Assembly (NCBI RefSeq): GCF_029360645.1
Contig: NZ_JARDUA010000010.1
Coordinates: 59,178 to 123,177, forward strand
Direction: 5' to 3'
Source of the DNA: Pontibacter litorisediminis
GTDB taxonomy: Bacteria; Bacteroidota; Bacteroidia; Cytophagales; Hymenobacteraceae
DNA length: 64,000 bases
Shown here: positions 41,817 to 51,376 of the stretch, one piece after another
Numbering within the stretch: position 1 is the stretch's first letter
How the letters are laid out: each line of letters starts with the position of its first letter
The notes under the pieces: generated by a model
The model's input: the letters and a program-made list of their open reading frames with translations, nothing else
Database searches by the model: none
Told to the model about the DNA's origin: nothing
Made by a program: the position numbers and the translations under genes

Positions 41817-42968
41817 ATGAGAATCCTGTTTGTTGCCCCCAGATTTCATACAAATCAGTATCAGTTGGTAAAGACGCTTCAGGAGAACATGCATGAAATT
41901 TACTTCCATGTCAGTTACTTGGGTCCTACTGAAGATCATAGTTTACTAACCCCGGTTAACTATAAGCAAAGTAAAGTCTCGCTGTTGGTTGAGAAGGTTA
42001 TAGGCGACGTTGAGAAGAAAAGGCCTTTTTATTACTACTTCCCTAACATCGTAAACTATTGGAAAGAATTCAAGAGCTTAAAACCCGCAGTTGTGGTAAT
42101 AAGGGACCCTTACACTTGCTTTTCCCTGGTTGCAGCTTTTTGTGCTTTGTTCAATAAAAGTAAAATTATCTTCTATACCCAAGAAGAACTAAATCGATAC
42201 AGGACAACCTTTACCTTCTTCAAACAGATGCTTACCATTAGCTTTTTCAAGGCTGCCTGGATGACACCATTGTTAGGCGAACATCACTTTAAGCATCCGA
42301 AGCATATGTACTATGTTCCACTGCCCATACCCATACAATCAGCTAACATCTTAGTAGGTAAAGAGAGTATTACAGTTCCCCACTTTTTAATGATTGGCAA
42401 ATATCATCAGGAAAGGAAAAAGCACCTCCTGTTATTAGAAGCTGTAAGTATATTAAAGGACAGGTACAAGTTCAAAGTGACAATGGCCGGAGAGTGTGTG
42501 ACAAAGAAGCAGATGGAAAGGTACAGAATGATAGAGGATTTAGTACAAAGAAAATGTCTTTCAAACTTTGTTGAGCTAAAAACCAATGTACCATTTCCTC
42601 AAATGGCTGAATTATATGCTAGTCACCATGTTTTTGTATTACCGTCTATTAACGAACCGTATAGTATCTCTGTTTTAGAAGCCTTGGCCTATGGCCTACC
42701 GGTCATATGCACCGATACTTGTGGATCAAGTATCCATATCCGCAATAACGAGAATGGTTTCATTGTCAAATCATCATCACTTGAAGAACTTACTGCCGCT
42801 TTGGAAGCCTTTTTGAGCAATGCTTCCAAAGTGCGTGCAATGAGTAGTAAGGCCCTATCTTATGTTGAACAGAATCTCTCTGGTCAGGCTTGCTATTCTA
42901 AATTCTCGGGATTGATAGAAAAGCGATTTAAAATACAAACCCCTAAGCGGGAAAAGGATCTAAATTAA
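41817..42968 (+). CDS. GT4 family glycosyltransferase, 383 aa
   Basis: RILFVAPRFHTNQYQLVKTL opens a GT-B fold. The C-terminal Rossmann half includes MIGKYHQERKKHLLLLEAVS (the nucleotide-sugar binding start) and FVLPSINEPYSISVLEALAY with GLPVICTDTCGSS, the E(x7)E motif of GT4 enzymes. The start is 9 bp after the flippase stop and the next gene begins 6 bp after the end, so it is in the same operon. It probably adds one sugar to the lipid-linked unit on the cytoplasmic face. Donor and linkage cannot be predicted. Confidence 0.9.
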   Translation: MRILFVAPRFHTNQYQLVKTLQENMHEIYFHVSYLGPTEDHSLLTPVNYKQSKVSLLVEKVIGDVEKKRPFYYYFPNIVNYWKEFKSLKPAVVVIRDPYTCFSLVAAFCALFNKSKIIFYTQEELNRYRTTFTFFKQMLTISFFKAAWMTPLLGEHHFKHPKHMYYVPLPIPIQSANILVGKESITVPHFLMIGKYHQERKKHLLLLEAVSILKDRYKFKVTMAGECVTKKQMERYRMIEDLVQRKCLSNFVELKTNVPFPQMAELYASHHVFVLPSINEPYSISVLEALAYGLPVICTDTCGSSIHIRNNENGFIVKSSSLEELTAALEAFLSNASKVRAMSSKALSYVEQNLSGQACYSKFSGLIEKRFKIQTPKREKDLN

Positions 42969-42974
42969 GGAAAA

Positions 42975-44261
42975 ATGAGTGCTTTCTTTCTTGTAGTTGA
43001 GCTACTAAGTTATGTATTCGCTATTTATATCTTTTTAAAGAAAAAAGAATTAGCGGTTATGTACCTGCCAGTTTTATTCTTCGCAAACAGTATGGTTAAT
43101 CCTGTTCTTCCAGCCTCTGTCTTCTATTTAACTGTTTCTTTCATCATATTTGCCTTTATATTCTGGAATCCATCATACTACAAGCAAAACCTACCTGCTC
43201 TCCTGCTTTCTCTTTACTTTCTAGTTTTGCTGCCTCAGTCCAGCGACATTGTTTATATTAGACCTTATTTGTTTGCAGTTTTCTGGTTATTCACACTCAT
43301 CCCCTGTATAAGTACACTTTACCAGAAGTACACGAAGAAGGTTATTTTCAAAGAGTTGACCAGCACAGCGTTGATTTTGCTGGTCTTATTTACCTGCAAC
43401 GTTTTGATGTCAACTGTAAAAGGCTACTCTCCTTATGAAATGTACGGCATTAGCAGCGGTATCTTATATGGTAATGTTTATGCCGCAGGATTCAATGTTC
43501 TTACTTTTGCTATCTACATCGTCGCGCTTGGTTTCATTCAAAATAAAAGCGCAGTAAATCTTCTCGTTTTAGTCGTAACTTTTTCATTTATTCTACTAAG
43601 CTTAAGAAGATCGGTTATGGGTATCAGTCTATTAGGAATCCTAATATCCTACTTAACCATTCTTACAGTGGACAAGGCTAAGACCTTTGTGCTTTTTGGG
43701 TTCCTCGCGGTTGCCCTTGGGTGTACAGTTTATTTCACAACAGATCTCGCTGACAGCTTCAAGGAAAGATATGAGCTGAGAAAACTTGATGAGCGTGAAT
43801 TGGAGGAAGAGAAGAGATTTATTGAGTATGAACTGCTGTATAAAGACATGTTTGTTTATCGTGATTATAGTCCGCTCACCGGTTTTGAGCTATTCAATAG
43901 CTGGGGGAACTATGGCAGGGGAGCGTTAGATGATAGGAGCCTCCATGGAGATTTAACAAGCATTACACACTCAAGCGGCTTAATCGGGCTTTTCCTTTAT
44001 CTATTGATGGTCTTCTCTGCATTTAGAACATCATGGAAAGCAGCACAAACAAGAACGGATTACTTAACCATACTTTTCTGTGGTGTCGCATTCATTGTTT
44101 TCACAATAACAGGGAGATACACAGAAGTTGGAGCAATGATGATGCTCTTCCTGGTACTCCAGCTCCCCCTTGCAGAAGATGAAACAGAAACCGCAGATAT
44201 AGAAGCAACACACAACGCGCAGCACTCAACTCTACAGTCATCAAAATTGCATCATGTGTAG
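42975..44261 (+). CDS. Wzy-like O-antigen/polysaccharide polymerase, 428 aa
   Basis: Strongly hydrophobic with about ten to twelve segments. ISSGILYGNVYAAGFNVLTF and SLRRSVMGISLLGILISYLT belong to the O-antigen ligase/polymerase type. A large loop (YELRKLDERELEEEKRFIEY, then DYSPLTGFELFNSWGNYGRG and SLHGDLTSITHSSGLIGLFL) lies between the last helices. The H-x-x-x-T-S-HSS-G region is typical of the periplasmic loop of these polymerases. Position between a glycosyltransferase and the NTase-kinase fusion gene supports its role in joining repeat units in the periplasm. Assignment is from layout, as these proteins diverge quickly. Confidence 0.8.
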   Translation: MSAFFLVVELLSYVFAIYIFLKKKELAVMYLPVLFFANSMVNPVLPASVFYLTVSFIIFAFIFWNPSYYKQNLPALLLSLYFLVLLPQSSDIVYIRPYLFAVFWLFTLIPCISTLYQKYTKKVIFKELTSTALILLVLFTCNVLMSTVKGYSPYEMYGISSGILYGNVYAAGFNVLTFAIYIVALGFIQNKSAVNLLVLVVTFSFILLSLRRSVMGISLLGILISYLTILTVDKAKTFVLFGFLAVALGCTVYFTTDLADSFKERYELRKLDERELEEEKRFIEYELLYKDMFVYRDYSPLTGFELFNSWGNYGRGALDDRSLHGDLTSITHSSGLIGLFLYLLMVFSAFRTSWKAAQTRTDYLTILFCGVAFIVFTITGRYTEVGAMMMLFLVLQLPLAEDETETADIEATHNAQHSTLQSSKLHHV

Positions 44262-44309
44262 CGGAGAAATTCTAATGAGCCGCACTACCATTACTTAAGA
44301 ACTTGCTCC

Positions 44310-45737
44310 ATGCATACGACACTCACAGCAACACAAGCCACTTCTGTACTTCTTTCAGAACTTAGGAAGCATTGTACAACATTTGCCCATTGGAAGGGTA
44401 ATAACCACCTTTTAGAATCATTAGAGGGTAAAACTGACTTAGAGATCTTGGTCAATGAAGGTAGCCGTGATTCTTTCGAAAGTGTCATGCATCGACTAGG
44501 CTATAAGAAAGTGCAAAGCCAGCCATGGAATGTATATCCTGAGGTGGAGGATTGGATAGGCTTCGATTATGAGACTGGCAATCTCCTACACCTGCATACA
44601 CACTATGCTTTAGTTATCACACTCCCTTACGGCAGGTACATCCGTTTGCCGTGGATGCAGCAGTTCTTTAAACATATAACAACTGATCAACAAACGGGAT
44701 GGCCTATCCCGGAACCCGAGTTGGAAACCTTAATACTACTATTAAGGCTATGGGCAAAAGGATGCACAAAGCCACTCAACCAACCCCAAGTATTTTTAGA
44801 GAAGAAAGAAGAGTTAGTTGAACTGCTTAAGAAAGTTGAGGTAGATAAATTTATTCTTATTTGTTCTGAATTACAGCTTAAAGCACCAGAAGGTATAGCT
44901 CTAAAGATTAGGGAAATAATAGAAAATCAAAACCTGGACGACATTAGAAACTTAGCCAAATTCTACTTTGAGCAGCTTTCTGACTCAATTATTAAGAACA
45001 GCATTTATACTTCGTTTAGATCTGTTTTTTTCAAGTACCACTTAAAGTCGTTCGATAAACTCACTCTCTTTGCAGGTCCTATAAAGCGCAAAAAAACGTT
45101 TCAGAAGCAAGGAAAGGTTATAGCTTTAGTAGGCAGTGACGGTTCTGGAAAAAGCACATTGAGTAATGATCTAATAAAATGGCTGACTTTCAAGATTGAC
45201 ACCCATTATTTTTATATGGGCAAGGTTCCATTCATTAAAAGCTATGATAGAAGATTACTGTCGAAGTTGTACTTATTTGTCGGCAGTAACATAGTGTCAC
45301 GGCTAACAAGAAAACTAATAGGGGATTTCTATCATGTCATTATTATAAAACACAAAGTTGACATGTTGCGCTTAGCAAGGGAGCTAAGTGAGAAAGGTAG
45401 CGTAATCATTTGCGACAGATTTCCTCAGAAAGAAGTGCAAGGCATTAATGATGGCCCCAAGTGCAGTCACTCAAAAATAAACTGGGCCACTAAAGCAGAG
45501 CTTAGGTTTTTTCAGGAGGTTCAACAAATTGGTGCAGATGTGATTTTCAGGCTCCAAGTTTTGCCTGCTGTAGCCTTTGAACGCAAACCTGAGCATAGTT
45601 TTGCTCTTATAAAAAAGAAGTGTGAGAGTTTAGACAGTTTAAACTTCAACAACTCAACCATTATCAATATTGATGCTAATAAGCCATATGACCAAGTGCT
45701 TCTAAATCTAAAAAGAGAAATCTGGGCAATTCTGTGA
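44310..45737 (+). CDS. Apparent nucleotidyltransferase-like domain fused to thymidylate-kinase-like P-loop domain, 475 aa
   Basis: The N-terminal half (residues about 1-190) reads CTTFAHWKGNNHLLESLEGK TDLEILV: a short helix, then a strand with the TDLEILV pattern that resembles the D-x-D/E motif of nucleotidyltransferase folds. The middle is helical. From residue about 268 VIALVGSDGSGKSTLSNDLI is a canonical Walker A, and VIICDRFPQKEVQGINDGPK is the DR motif of thymidylate-kinase-like enzymes. The C-terminal region FFQEVQQIGADVIFRLQVLP and AFERKPEH fits the LID and base-sensing parts. No thymidylate biosynthesis genes are nearby; the polysaccharide context suggests a role in modifying a sugar, lipid or nucleotide donor. 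Substrate unknown. Confidence 0.75.
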   Translation: MHTTLTATQATSVLLSELRKHCTTFAHWKGNNHLLESLEGKTDLEILVNEGSRDSFESVMHRLGYKKVQSQPWNVYPEVEDWIGFDYETGNLLHLHTHYALVITLPYGRYIRLPWMQQFFKHITTDQQTGWPIPEPELETLILLLRLWAKGCTKPLNQPQVFLEKKEELVELLKKVEVDKFILICSELQLKAPEGIALKIREIIENQNLDDIRNLAKFYFEQLSDSIIKNSIYTSFRSVFFKYHLKSFDKLTLFAGPIKRKKTFQKQGKVIALVGSDGSGKSTLSNDLIKWLTFKIDTHYFYMGKVPFIKSYDRRLLSKLYLFVGSNIVSRLTRKLIGDFYHVIIIKHKVDMLRLARELSEKGSVIICDRFPQKEVQGINDGPKCSHSKINWATKAELRFFQEVQQIGADVIFRLQVLPAVAFERKPEHSFALIKKKCESLDSLNFNNSTIINIDANKPYDQVLLNLKREIWAIL

Positions 45738-45760
45738 TCTAGAAATCACCTATTTTTCTT
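45738..45760 (+). terminator. Possible weak terminator
   Basis: The stop codon region GTGATCTAGAAATCAC can form a short hairpin and is followed by TATTTTTCTTTT. The stem is only five or six base pairs, so function is uncertain. If real, the genes from 46001 on need read-through, for example by the UpxY protein. Confidence 0.4.
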
Positions 45761-46000
45761 TTAACTAGATACTATAAAATATTTTTAAATTAAATTCAAT
45801 TTTATATTGTTTATAAACAAAATTGCTTAACGGTTTCATCACAGAAGCGTATATGAAATAATCAAGGACAGGATTCATTTATACTTGGCTCCGAAGCAGA
45901 AAAATTACAATTCTGAAGCATGGAGGTCCAGTATTTATTGAAAAGTCAATGCATCTACAGCATTGACTCCTGCAAAACCAAGATTATTCCTATTTGTTAA

Positions 46001-46756
46001 ATGAAGCCGAAAATAATAGAGATCGTCGGTCCTCCCGGTGTAGGGAAAACAACTATATATGATTCGCTTTGCGGGTTGTGGGAAGAAAGCTCCAACTGGA
46101 TCTATCAGGATGCCCTCCTGCTTCCAGAAAGACCTTCTATACTGGATTTTAATAATTTCCTGATTTACTACACAAAAAAAATTTTAAGGAAAAAGCTTTC
46201 TAAAAGCATTCCCACAGAATATGGGTTAAGGTTTATAGACAACAATCCCATTTTAGCGAACTTCTTTTGGAATCTTTTGTCTGATAGTAGGATCTACAAC
46301 AGCCAGGAGGTAGATAAGCGATTCAGAGCTGCCTATCACCTCTTCTATGACTTCTGCAGATATCAGGCAGTTCTTGAAAGCAACTGCCCAAAGCCGTGCG
46401 TCATTAACGAAGGCTTACTTCAGAAATCTTTTTTCATCAATGATGATGAGCAGTACGTAACCGAACTTATCAATGTTTACCTGTCCTTGCTTCCCCTGCC
46501 ACGGGCAATACTATTTATCGATGCCGAAGACAAAGAAGTAATTTTCAATAGGCTGAAGGGCCGGCAAAAGATCATAGCCTCGCACATGAACAAGGATGAT
46601 GAGGCGCTTTTGTTGGACATAGAAAAGTGGCAAAACTTATTAAATATTATTGCGGAGAAATCCCGAAACTTCAATGTATACGTATGCAAAGTAGATGGGG
46701 AGAAACCGATAAGCGAAAACATCCTATACATAAACAACTTCCTAAACCAACTTTAG
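46001..46756 (+). CDS. P-loop kinase-like protein, 251 aa
   Basis: KPKIIEIVGPPGVGKTTIYD is a Walker A at residues 3-20, and ERPSILDFNNFLIYY follows. PCVINEGLLQKSFFINDDEQ is where a DR-like or EG-type second motif would sit; PRAILFIDAEDKEVIFNRLK corresponds to the region before the LID, with GRQKIIASHMNKDD. The fold is that of small nucleotide or nucleoside kinases, but I cannot place the family. It lies 260 bp after the NTase-kinase fusion gene, so the locus carries two P-loop kinase-like genes in a row. The gap in between is AT-rich and shows no gene. Cytoplasmic. Confidence 0.7.
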   Translation: MKPKIIEIVGPPGVGKTTIYDSLCGLWEESSNWIYQDALLLPERPSILDFNNFLIYYTKKILRKKLSKSIPTEYGLRFIDNNPILANFFWNLLSDSRIYNSQEVDKRFRAAYHLFYDFCRYQAVLESNCPKPCVINEGLLQKSFFINDDEQYVTELINVYLSLLPLPRAILFIDAEDKEVIFNRLKGRQKIIASHMNKDDEALLLDIEKWQNLLNIIAEKSRNFNVYVCKVDGEKPISENILYINNFLNQL

Positions 46757-46888
46757 CGCCTGTAGGTGTATCCTGAAAAGTCACTTAGTTATAAGGCTCT
46801 CCATGAGGCAGGAAACAAAGCTTAGAGCCGAAGCCAGTAAGCGCTTGATAACATAACCCATTGTCCACCCTTCTAACTCCATAAAATA

Positions 46889-47851
46889 TTGTTCAGCGTT
46901 ATAATTCCACTGTATAATAAAGAGGTGACGATAGCTGTCACTCTTAACTCTGTTCTGAACCAAACATTCAAGGATTTTGAAGTAATTATTATCAATGATG
47001 GTTCGACAGATGATAGCTTGTATGTGGTAAACTCCTTCAATGACCCTCGGTTATATGTTTCCTCTCAGGAAAATGCCGGAGTTTCCCAAGCGAGAAATAA
47101 CGCGGTGCTGAAAGCAAGGTATGACTACTTAGCTTTTCTTGATGCGGACGACTATTGGGCCCCTAACTATTTGGAAGAAATCGCAAAACTGATAAAAAGT
47201 TATCCCCAGAACCACGTTTTCACCACCGCTTATCAGGTAATAACACGAAACAGATCCTTCTCGCAATGTGAAAGGTTGCAAGAAGGTCTCATCGAAGACT
47301 TCTTTAAAACTAGAGCAACCAATCACATCATGCGGACATCTGCGACCGTAGTTCATAAAATAGCCCTAGACGCTGTTGGAGGTTTTCCGCCAGGAATGTA
47401 TGGAGGGGAGGATGATTATACTTGGGCGAAAATAGCTATTAAATATAAAATTGTTTTTTCGCCGAAAGTCCTAGCTACTTATGATAACCGGAACAGTAGT
47501 TACCATTTGAGAAGAGGCAAACTTGACACCTGCAAAGAATCATGGTTTGACCTTTATGAGGATAACAACTTCTATAGAAATGAATTCATTGCCAGCAAAG
47601 CTATCTCCGCTGGAATTAGGTACGCGTACGGAGCTCCGCAGTTAAAAAGCCTGGAGATTGAAGAAAGAACCAGATACACGACACTGGCTAAAGAAAAGTG
47701 GAAATATTTATACATTCTAAATCGTATACCCCAACCTCTGATTCTCTTAGTCAAGAAAATTTTGCCTCTCTATAAGAGGAGTAAGTGTTGGTTGGCAAGA
47801 GGGAAAACAATGGCTTACGTAGCGAACTTCTATGATAGTGGATCACCATGA
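46889..47851 (+). CDS. GT2 family glycosyltransferase, 320 aa, TTG start
   Basis: FSVIIPLYNKEVTIAVTLNS is the standard GT-A opening. AFLDADDYWAPNYLEEIAKL contains the DxD-like motif DADD, and EDDYTWAKIAIKYKIVF carries the ED acid motif that acts as catalytic base in GT2 enzymes. The only start codon close to the conserved opening is TTG at 46889; a stop lies five codons upstream, so the TTG start is well constrained. The C-terminal 80 residues are basic (VKKILPLYKRSKCWLARGK). It should transfer a sugar to the growing unit. There are 132 bp between this gene and the upstream kinase gene. Confidence 0.9.
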   Translation: MFSVIIPLYNKEVTIAVTLNSVLNQTFKDFEVIIINDGSTDDSLYVVNSFNDPRLYVSSQENAGVSQARNNAVLKARYDYLAFLDADDYWAPNYLEEIAKLIKSYPQNHVFTTAYQVITRNRSFSQCERLQEGLIEDFFKTRATNHIMRTSATVVHKIALDAVGGFPPGMYGGEDDYTWAKIAIKYKIVFSPKVLATYDNRNSSYHLRRGKLDTCKESWFDLYEDNNFYRNEFIASKAISAGIRYAYGAPQLKSLEIEERTRYTTLAKEKWKYLYILNRIPQPLILLVKKILPLYKRSKCWLARGKTMAYVANFYDSGSP

Positions 47852-47994
47852 CATGCTACGAAAGGAGACTGCTTTTTAACAAAGTTTCTGTTAGTGTAAA
47901 GTAATCATATAAATGAAGCCACTCCCCTATCAGCTTAAGTATTCTTCTTCTTTTAATACCATAAACGTTCATACAATACCGCTTATTCACCAAA

Positions 47995-49125
47995 ATGGCA
48001 AAATTTTTATTCTACGATGATAAACTTATAAACATCCTTCAAAAGGATGAAAGGCCATCTGGAGGAGCTGCTGTTCAAACCCTAGGATGGATACAAGGCC
48101 TGTCTAAAGCTGGTCAAGAGATTTATGTGCTTACAGGACCTGCAAAGGATGCAGTCATAAAGGAACAGTACAAAGAGTTCAATATCATACCGTTATATGA
48201 TCAACAAAAAGGAGTTCGATGGATAAGGTGGGTATACTACAGGTTACCCTATATCTACAAGAAAGTGAGAAGCACCAAGCCTGATTATTTATACCAAAGC
48301 ATACCAGGCTGGTCTTCTTTCCTAATTGGCTCCTTGTGTCGGTACCTTAAAATAAGGTATGTTCTAAGAATTTCAAACGACAACCTAACTGATGAACGCT
48401 TTTTTAAACACTACTCTAGAGCTCATCATTTCTTTCTAAAGTCAGGGATGAAGCTAGCGTATTGCATTCTTTGCCAAAATGAATATCAACTGGAAAATAT
48501 TAAAAAGAAACTGCCTGGCAAATATGTTGTAAAGCTACCTAACCCAATACTACTAAAGCCGTCACAACAACTATCTGATACTAGGGCAAGGGGTTACATT
48601 GCCTGGGTTGGGCTTTTTCAATATCAGAAGAACCTAAAACTTTTGTATGAAATTGCCTCCAGTCTTCAAAATGAGCAATTCTGGGTTGCTGGGAAAGAAC
48701 TACCAAAATTAGACAATGAAACTGTACGCTATCTGGAAAAGCTTCGCCAGCTGCCTAATGTCAAATTTGTTGGCTTTCTGAAAAGAAACGAGGTTCAGTC
48801 ATTTATAGCAAATGCTAAGTTTCTCCTCAACACCTCATACTATGAGGGTTTTAGTAACACATTCTTAGAGGCAATGGCAGTTGGCACTCCCATAATAAGT
48901 AGTAGCAAGGTAAACCCAGATGGATTTATCACAACAAACTGCTTAGGCATTGTCTATGAGAATGCCCAGGACCTTGCCAGGCAGTATGCAGCTGTTACAG
49001 CCAGTTCTTATGAACTGATGTCTAAAAAAGCCTTACAGTATGTCTCCCAACACCATAGCCATGATCATTTGGCAAGAAGGTTACTAGACATTCTCAATGA
49101 AAAGCAGATGAGTCTGTGTAACTGA
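47995..49125 (+). CDS. GT4 family glycosyltransferase, 376 aa
   Basis: The opening KFLFYDDKLINILQKDERPS resembles several capsule glycosyltransferases in which GG follows (GGAAVQTLGWIQGLSKAGQE). The GT4 motifs are clear in the C-terminal half: YIAWVGLFQYQKNLKLLYEI and LLNTSYYEGFSNTFLEAMAV with GTPIISSSKV. ATG 47995 is chosen because it gives the conserved first strand. It lies 143 bp downstream of the GT2 gene and 94 bp upstream of the next glycosyltransferase. Confidence 0.9.
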   Translation: MAKFLFYDDKLINILQKDERPSGGAAVQTLGWIQGLSKAGQEIYVLTGPAKDAVIKEQYKEFNIIPLYDQQKGVRWIRWVYYRLPYIYKKVRSTKPDYLYQSIPGWSSFLIGSLCRYLKIRYVLRISNDNLTDERFFKHYSRAHHFFLKSGMKLAYCILCQNEYQLENIKKKLPGKYVVKLPNPILLKPSQQLSDTRARGYIAWVGLFQYQKNLKLLYEIASSLQNEQFWVAGKELPKLDNETVRYLEKLRQLPNVKFVGFLKRNEVQSFIANAKFLLNTSYYEGFSNTFLEAMAVGTPIISSSKVNPDGFITTNCLGIVYENAQDLARQYAAVTASSYELMSKKALQYVSQHHSHDHLARRLLDILNEKQMSLCN

Positions 49126-49219
49126 AATATAAACATGAAATGGCTCACTTTGGCAACAAAGTTATCTTCTCTAAAAGCAAGTGGTTTGTCATTAAATCTT
49201 AGGTAATCCTACAAGATGT

Positions 49220-50386
49220 ATGAATACTTTTCGAAACAAAATCAGAATCCTCATTTTCATCGGGAGCCTTCAAACAGGTGGCAAGGAGAGAAGGTTAGTC
49301 GAGCTTCTCACTTATTTGAAAGATAAAGGACGTTATGAGTTTCTATTAGTAATGACAAAAAACGAGGTGCATTTCTCTGACTTTCATAACCTTGAAATAC
49401 CTTATAGAGTCATAGAAGGGAGTAAGTACGCTGTACTTTACCAGTTCTATACTATATGCAAAGCATATAAACCGCAACTCATTCACACGTGGGGACGAGT
49501 TCAAACGCTGTACTCGCTTCCTGCGGTTGTATTACAGAAGATTCCTTTGGTAAATAGCCAAATAACATCGGCGCCTCCTAAAATAAGTAAGTGGTCGATC
49601 TCCAGAGCTATTGATAAAGTTAACTTTTACTTCTCCAATGTGGTGTTAGCCAACTCTATAGCAGGTGCTGAAACGTTCAAACCTCCATTAAAAAAAAGAA
49701 AAGTAATCTACAATGGCATCAATATGGCGCGTTTTTATAACCTACCTGATGTAGAGTGGATAAAAAGAAAATACTGCATCGCTACACCCTATACCATTGT
49801 AATGTCCGCCTCATTCTCTCCAAATAAGAACTATGATTTGTTTTACAGAGTAGCTTCCCTCGTCACCGAGCGTCGGAACGACATTACCTTTATAGGTGTA
49901 GGTGAAAGCCACGATGACGCTAAGTTTAGCAAGCTTTTAGCCTTAACACAAGCAAACCCCCAAATCTTACTACCCGGCAGAATCGATGATGTGGAGGCGC
50001 TTGTAAACGCTTGTGATATAGGTGTCCTGTTCTCCATGAATGGTGAAGGAATATCTAATTCCATTATGGAATATATGGCATTATCGAAGCCAGTTATAGC
50101 CAATGAGGCGGGCGGAACAAAAGAGCTTGTTCGACATAACTTGAATGGGTACCTCATTAGCAGCCAAACAGATGAAGAGATTGCCGGATTGATTCTAGAT
50201 TTAATCAATGATACAACCAAACGCAAAAGGTATGGAGAGAAGAGCCGGGAAATAATAGACGAGGAGTTCTCTCTAGAGAAAATGGGAAAAGCTTTTGAGG
50301 AAGTATTCAGACAAGTTCTAACTCAGCCTCTGAATAGAACCCAAAGTGTTCAATCTAACCGAATTAACTCTACGATTTCTCTGTGA
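49220..50386 (+). CDS. GT4 family glycosyltransferase, 388 aa
   Basis: KIRILIFIGSLQTGGKERRL has the GG motif of GT4 N-terminal domains (acceptor side). VMSASFSPNKNYDLFYRVAS and CDIGVLFSMNGEGISNSIME with YMALSKPVIANEAGGTKEL are the nucleotide-sugar site. The QTGGKERRLVELL start with a WGRVQTLYSLP middle is similar to enzymes of lipopolysaccharide and capsule pathways. Its stop at 50386 is 16 bp from the next gene. The last 30 residues are variable (RTQSVQSNRINSTI). Confidence 0.9.
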   Translation: MNTFRNKIRILIFIGSLQTGGKERRLVELLTYLKDKGRYEFLLVMTKNEVHFSDFHNLEIPYRVIEGSKYAVLYQFYTICKAYKPQLIHTWGRVQTLYSLPAVVLQKIPLVNSQITSAPPKISKWSISRAIDKVNFYFSNVVLANSIAGAETFKPPLKKRKVIYNGINMARFYNLPDVEWIKRKYCIATPYTIVMSASFSPNKNYDLFYRVASLVTERRNDITFIGVGESHDDAKFSKLLALTQANPQILLPGRIDDVEALVNACDIGVLFSMNGEGISNSIMEYMALSKPVIANEAGGTKELVRHNLNGYLISSQTDEEIAGLILDLINDTTKRKRYGEKSREIIDEEFSLEKMGKAFEEVFRQVLTQPLNRTQSVQSNRINSTISL

Positions 50387-50402
50387 GGCTAATTAAAATG
50401 GT

Positions 50403-51338
50403 ATGAACGTATTATTTATCAGCCGCTCGGATTCTGGAAAGCCGCATCCATTTATAGAAGAACAGGCTTCTGCCCTAATAGAGAATTTCGGCGTTAGCAT
50501 TAGGCATTTCCTCATCCGCCAAGGAGGTGTCATCGGATACATAAGAGCAGCGAAACAGTTAGCTGATTATGTCAGCGAAAACAAGCCAGATCTACTTCAT
50601 GTCCACTATGGGTTAGCCGGGCTGGTTGCAGTCATACACAAGATAGCTTTTTTGAACAGGATCAAATTTATTATAACCTACCACGGCAGCGATATAAATA
50701 AGGTTACTGAACGGCAGCTATCATTGTTAGCCGCCCGCTTCGCAGCACATAATATTGTTGTGTCGGAGAAAATGCTTAAATATTTTAAGAATAGCTGCTC
50801 TGTTGTTCCCTGTGGAGTTGATACTGAGGTGGAGTTAACGCACAGAGAAAGCACTAGAAGAGCTTTCAACTGGGGAGAAAATGATTTCATAGTACTTTTC
50901 TCCTCGAACTTCGGGCGCAGCGAAAAAGATCCAGCGTTCGCCTTCAAAGTAATTAAGAGCTTTTCCAGTATATCGTCAAGGTCTGTAAAATTCATAGAAC
51001 TCAAGGGATACTCAAGAGAGGAACTTACCAAATTAATGCAAGCAGCTGATGCCTTGATTATGTGTAGCTCAAGAGAGGGAAGCCCTCAAGTAATCAAAGA
51101 GGCCATACTTAACTCCTTGCCCATTGTTTCTAATGACGTGGGTGAAGTACGATCAATCTGTTCTAATGCAGACAACTGTTTTATTGTGCCTAAAAAAGTT
51201 GATGAGTATGTGAAGCGCCTACAGTTCCTTTCTATAGAAAAAGTAAGAATTCAGAACAGAACCCCTGTACTGGAGAGATATAGCAACAAACTGATCTCTG
51301 ATAAGCTGTATAACATTTACAGTAAAGCTCTAAAATAA
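50403..51338 (+). CDS. GT4 family glycosyltransferase, 311 aa
   Basis: MNVLFISRSDSGKPHPFIEE starts a short GT-B protein. HVHYGLAGLVAVIHKIAFLN with FIITYHGSDINKVTER are typical N-terminal-domain motifs (HxHYG and the YHGSD turn). ADALIMCSSREGSPQVIKEA with LPIVSNDVGEVRSI is the GT4 catalytic motif. It is about 60-70 residues shorter than the neighbours, mainly in the C-terminal part, but all core motifs are present. It is tightly linked to the preceding (16 bp) and following (38 bp) genes. Confidence 0.9.
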   Translation: MNVLFISRSDSGKPHPFIEEQASALIENFGVSIRHFLIRQGGVIGYIRAAKQLADYVSENKPDLLHVHYGLAGLVAVIHKIAFLNRIKFIITYHGSDINKVTERQLSLLAARFAAHNIVVSEKMLKYFKNSCSVVPCGVDTEVELTHRESTRRAFNWGENDFIVLFSSNFGRSEKDPAFAFKVIKSFSSISSRSVKFIELKGYSREELTKLMQAADALIMCSSREGSPQVIKEAILNSLPIVSNDVGEVRSICSNADNCFIVPKKVDEYVKRLQFLSIEKVRIQNRTPVLERYSNKLISDKLYNIYSKALK

Positions 51339-51376
51339 AAAACACCCAGAGTACAACACTTTTCTTTGCAAGCCTC

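Noticed and set aside
46781..46963. Minus-strand 60-residue frame overlapping the start of the GT2 gene
   Set aside because: No family character; the overlapping plus-strand GT2 start is strongly conserved.
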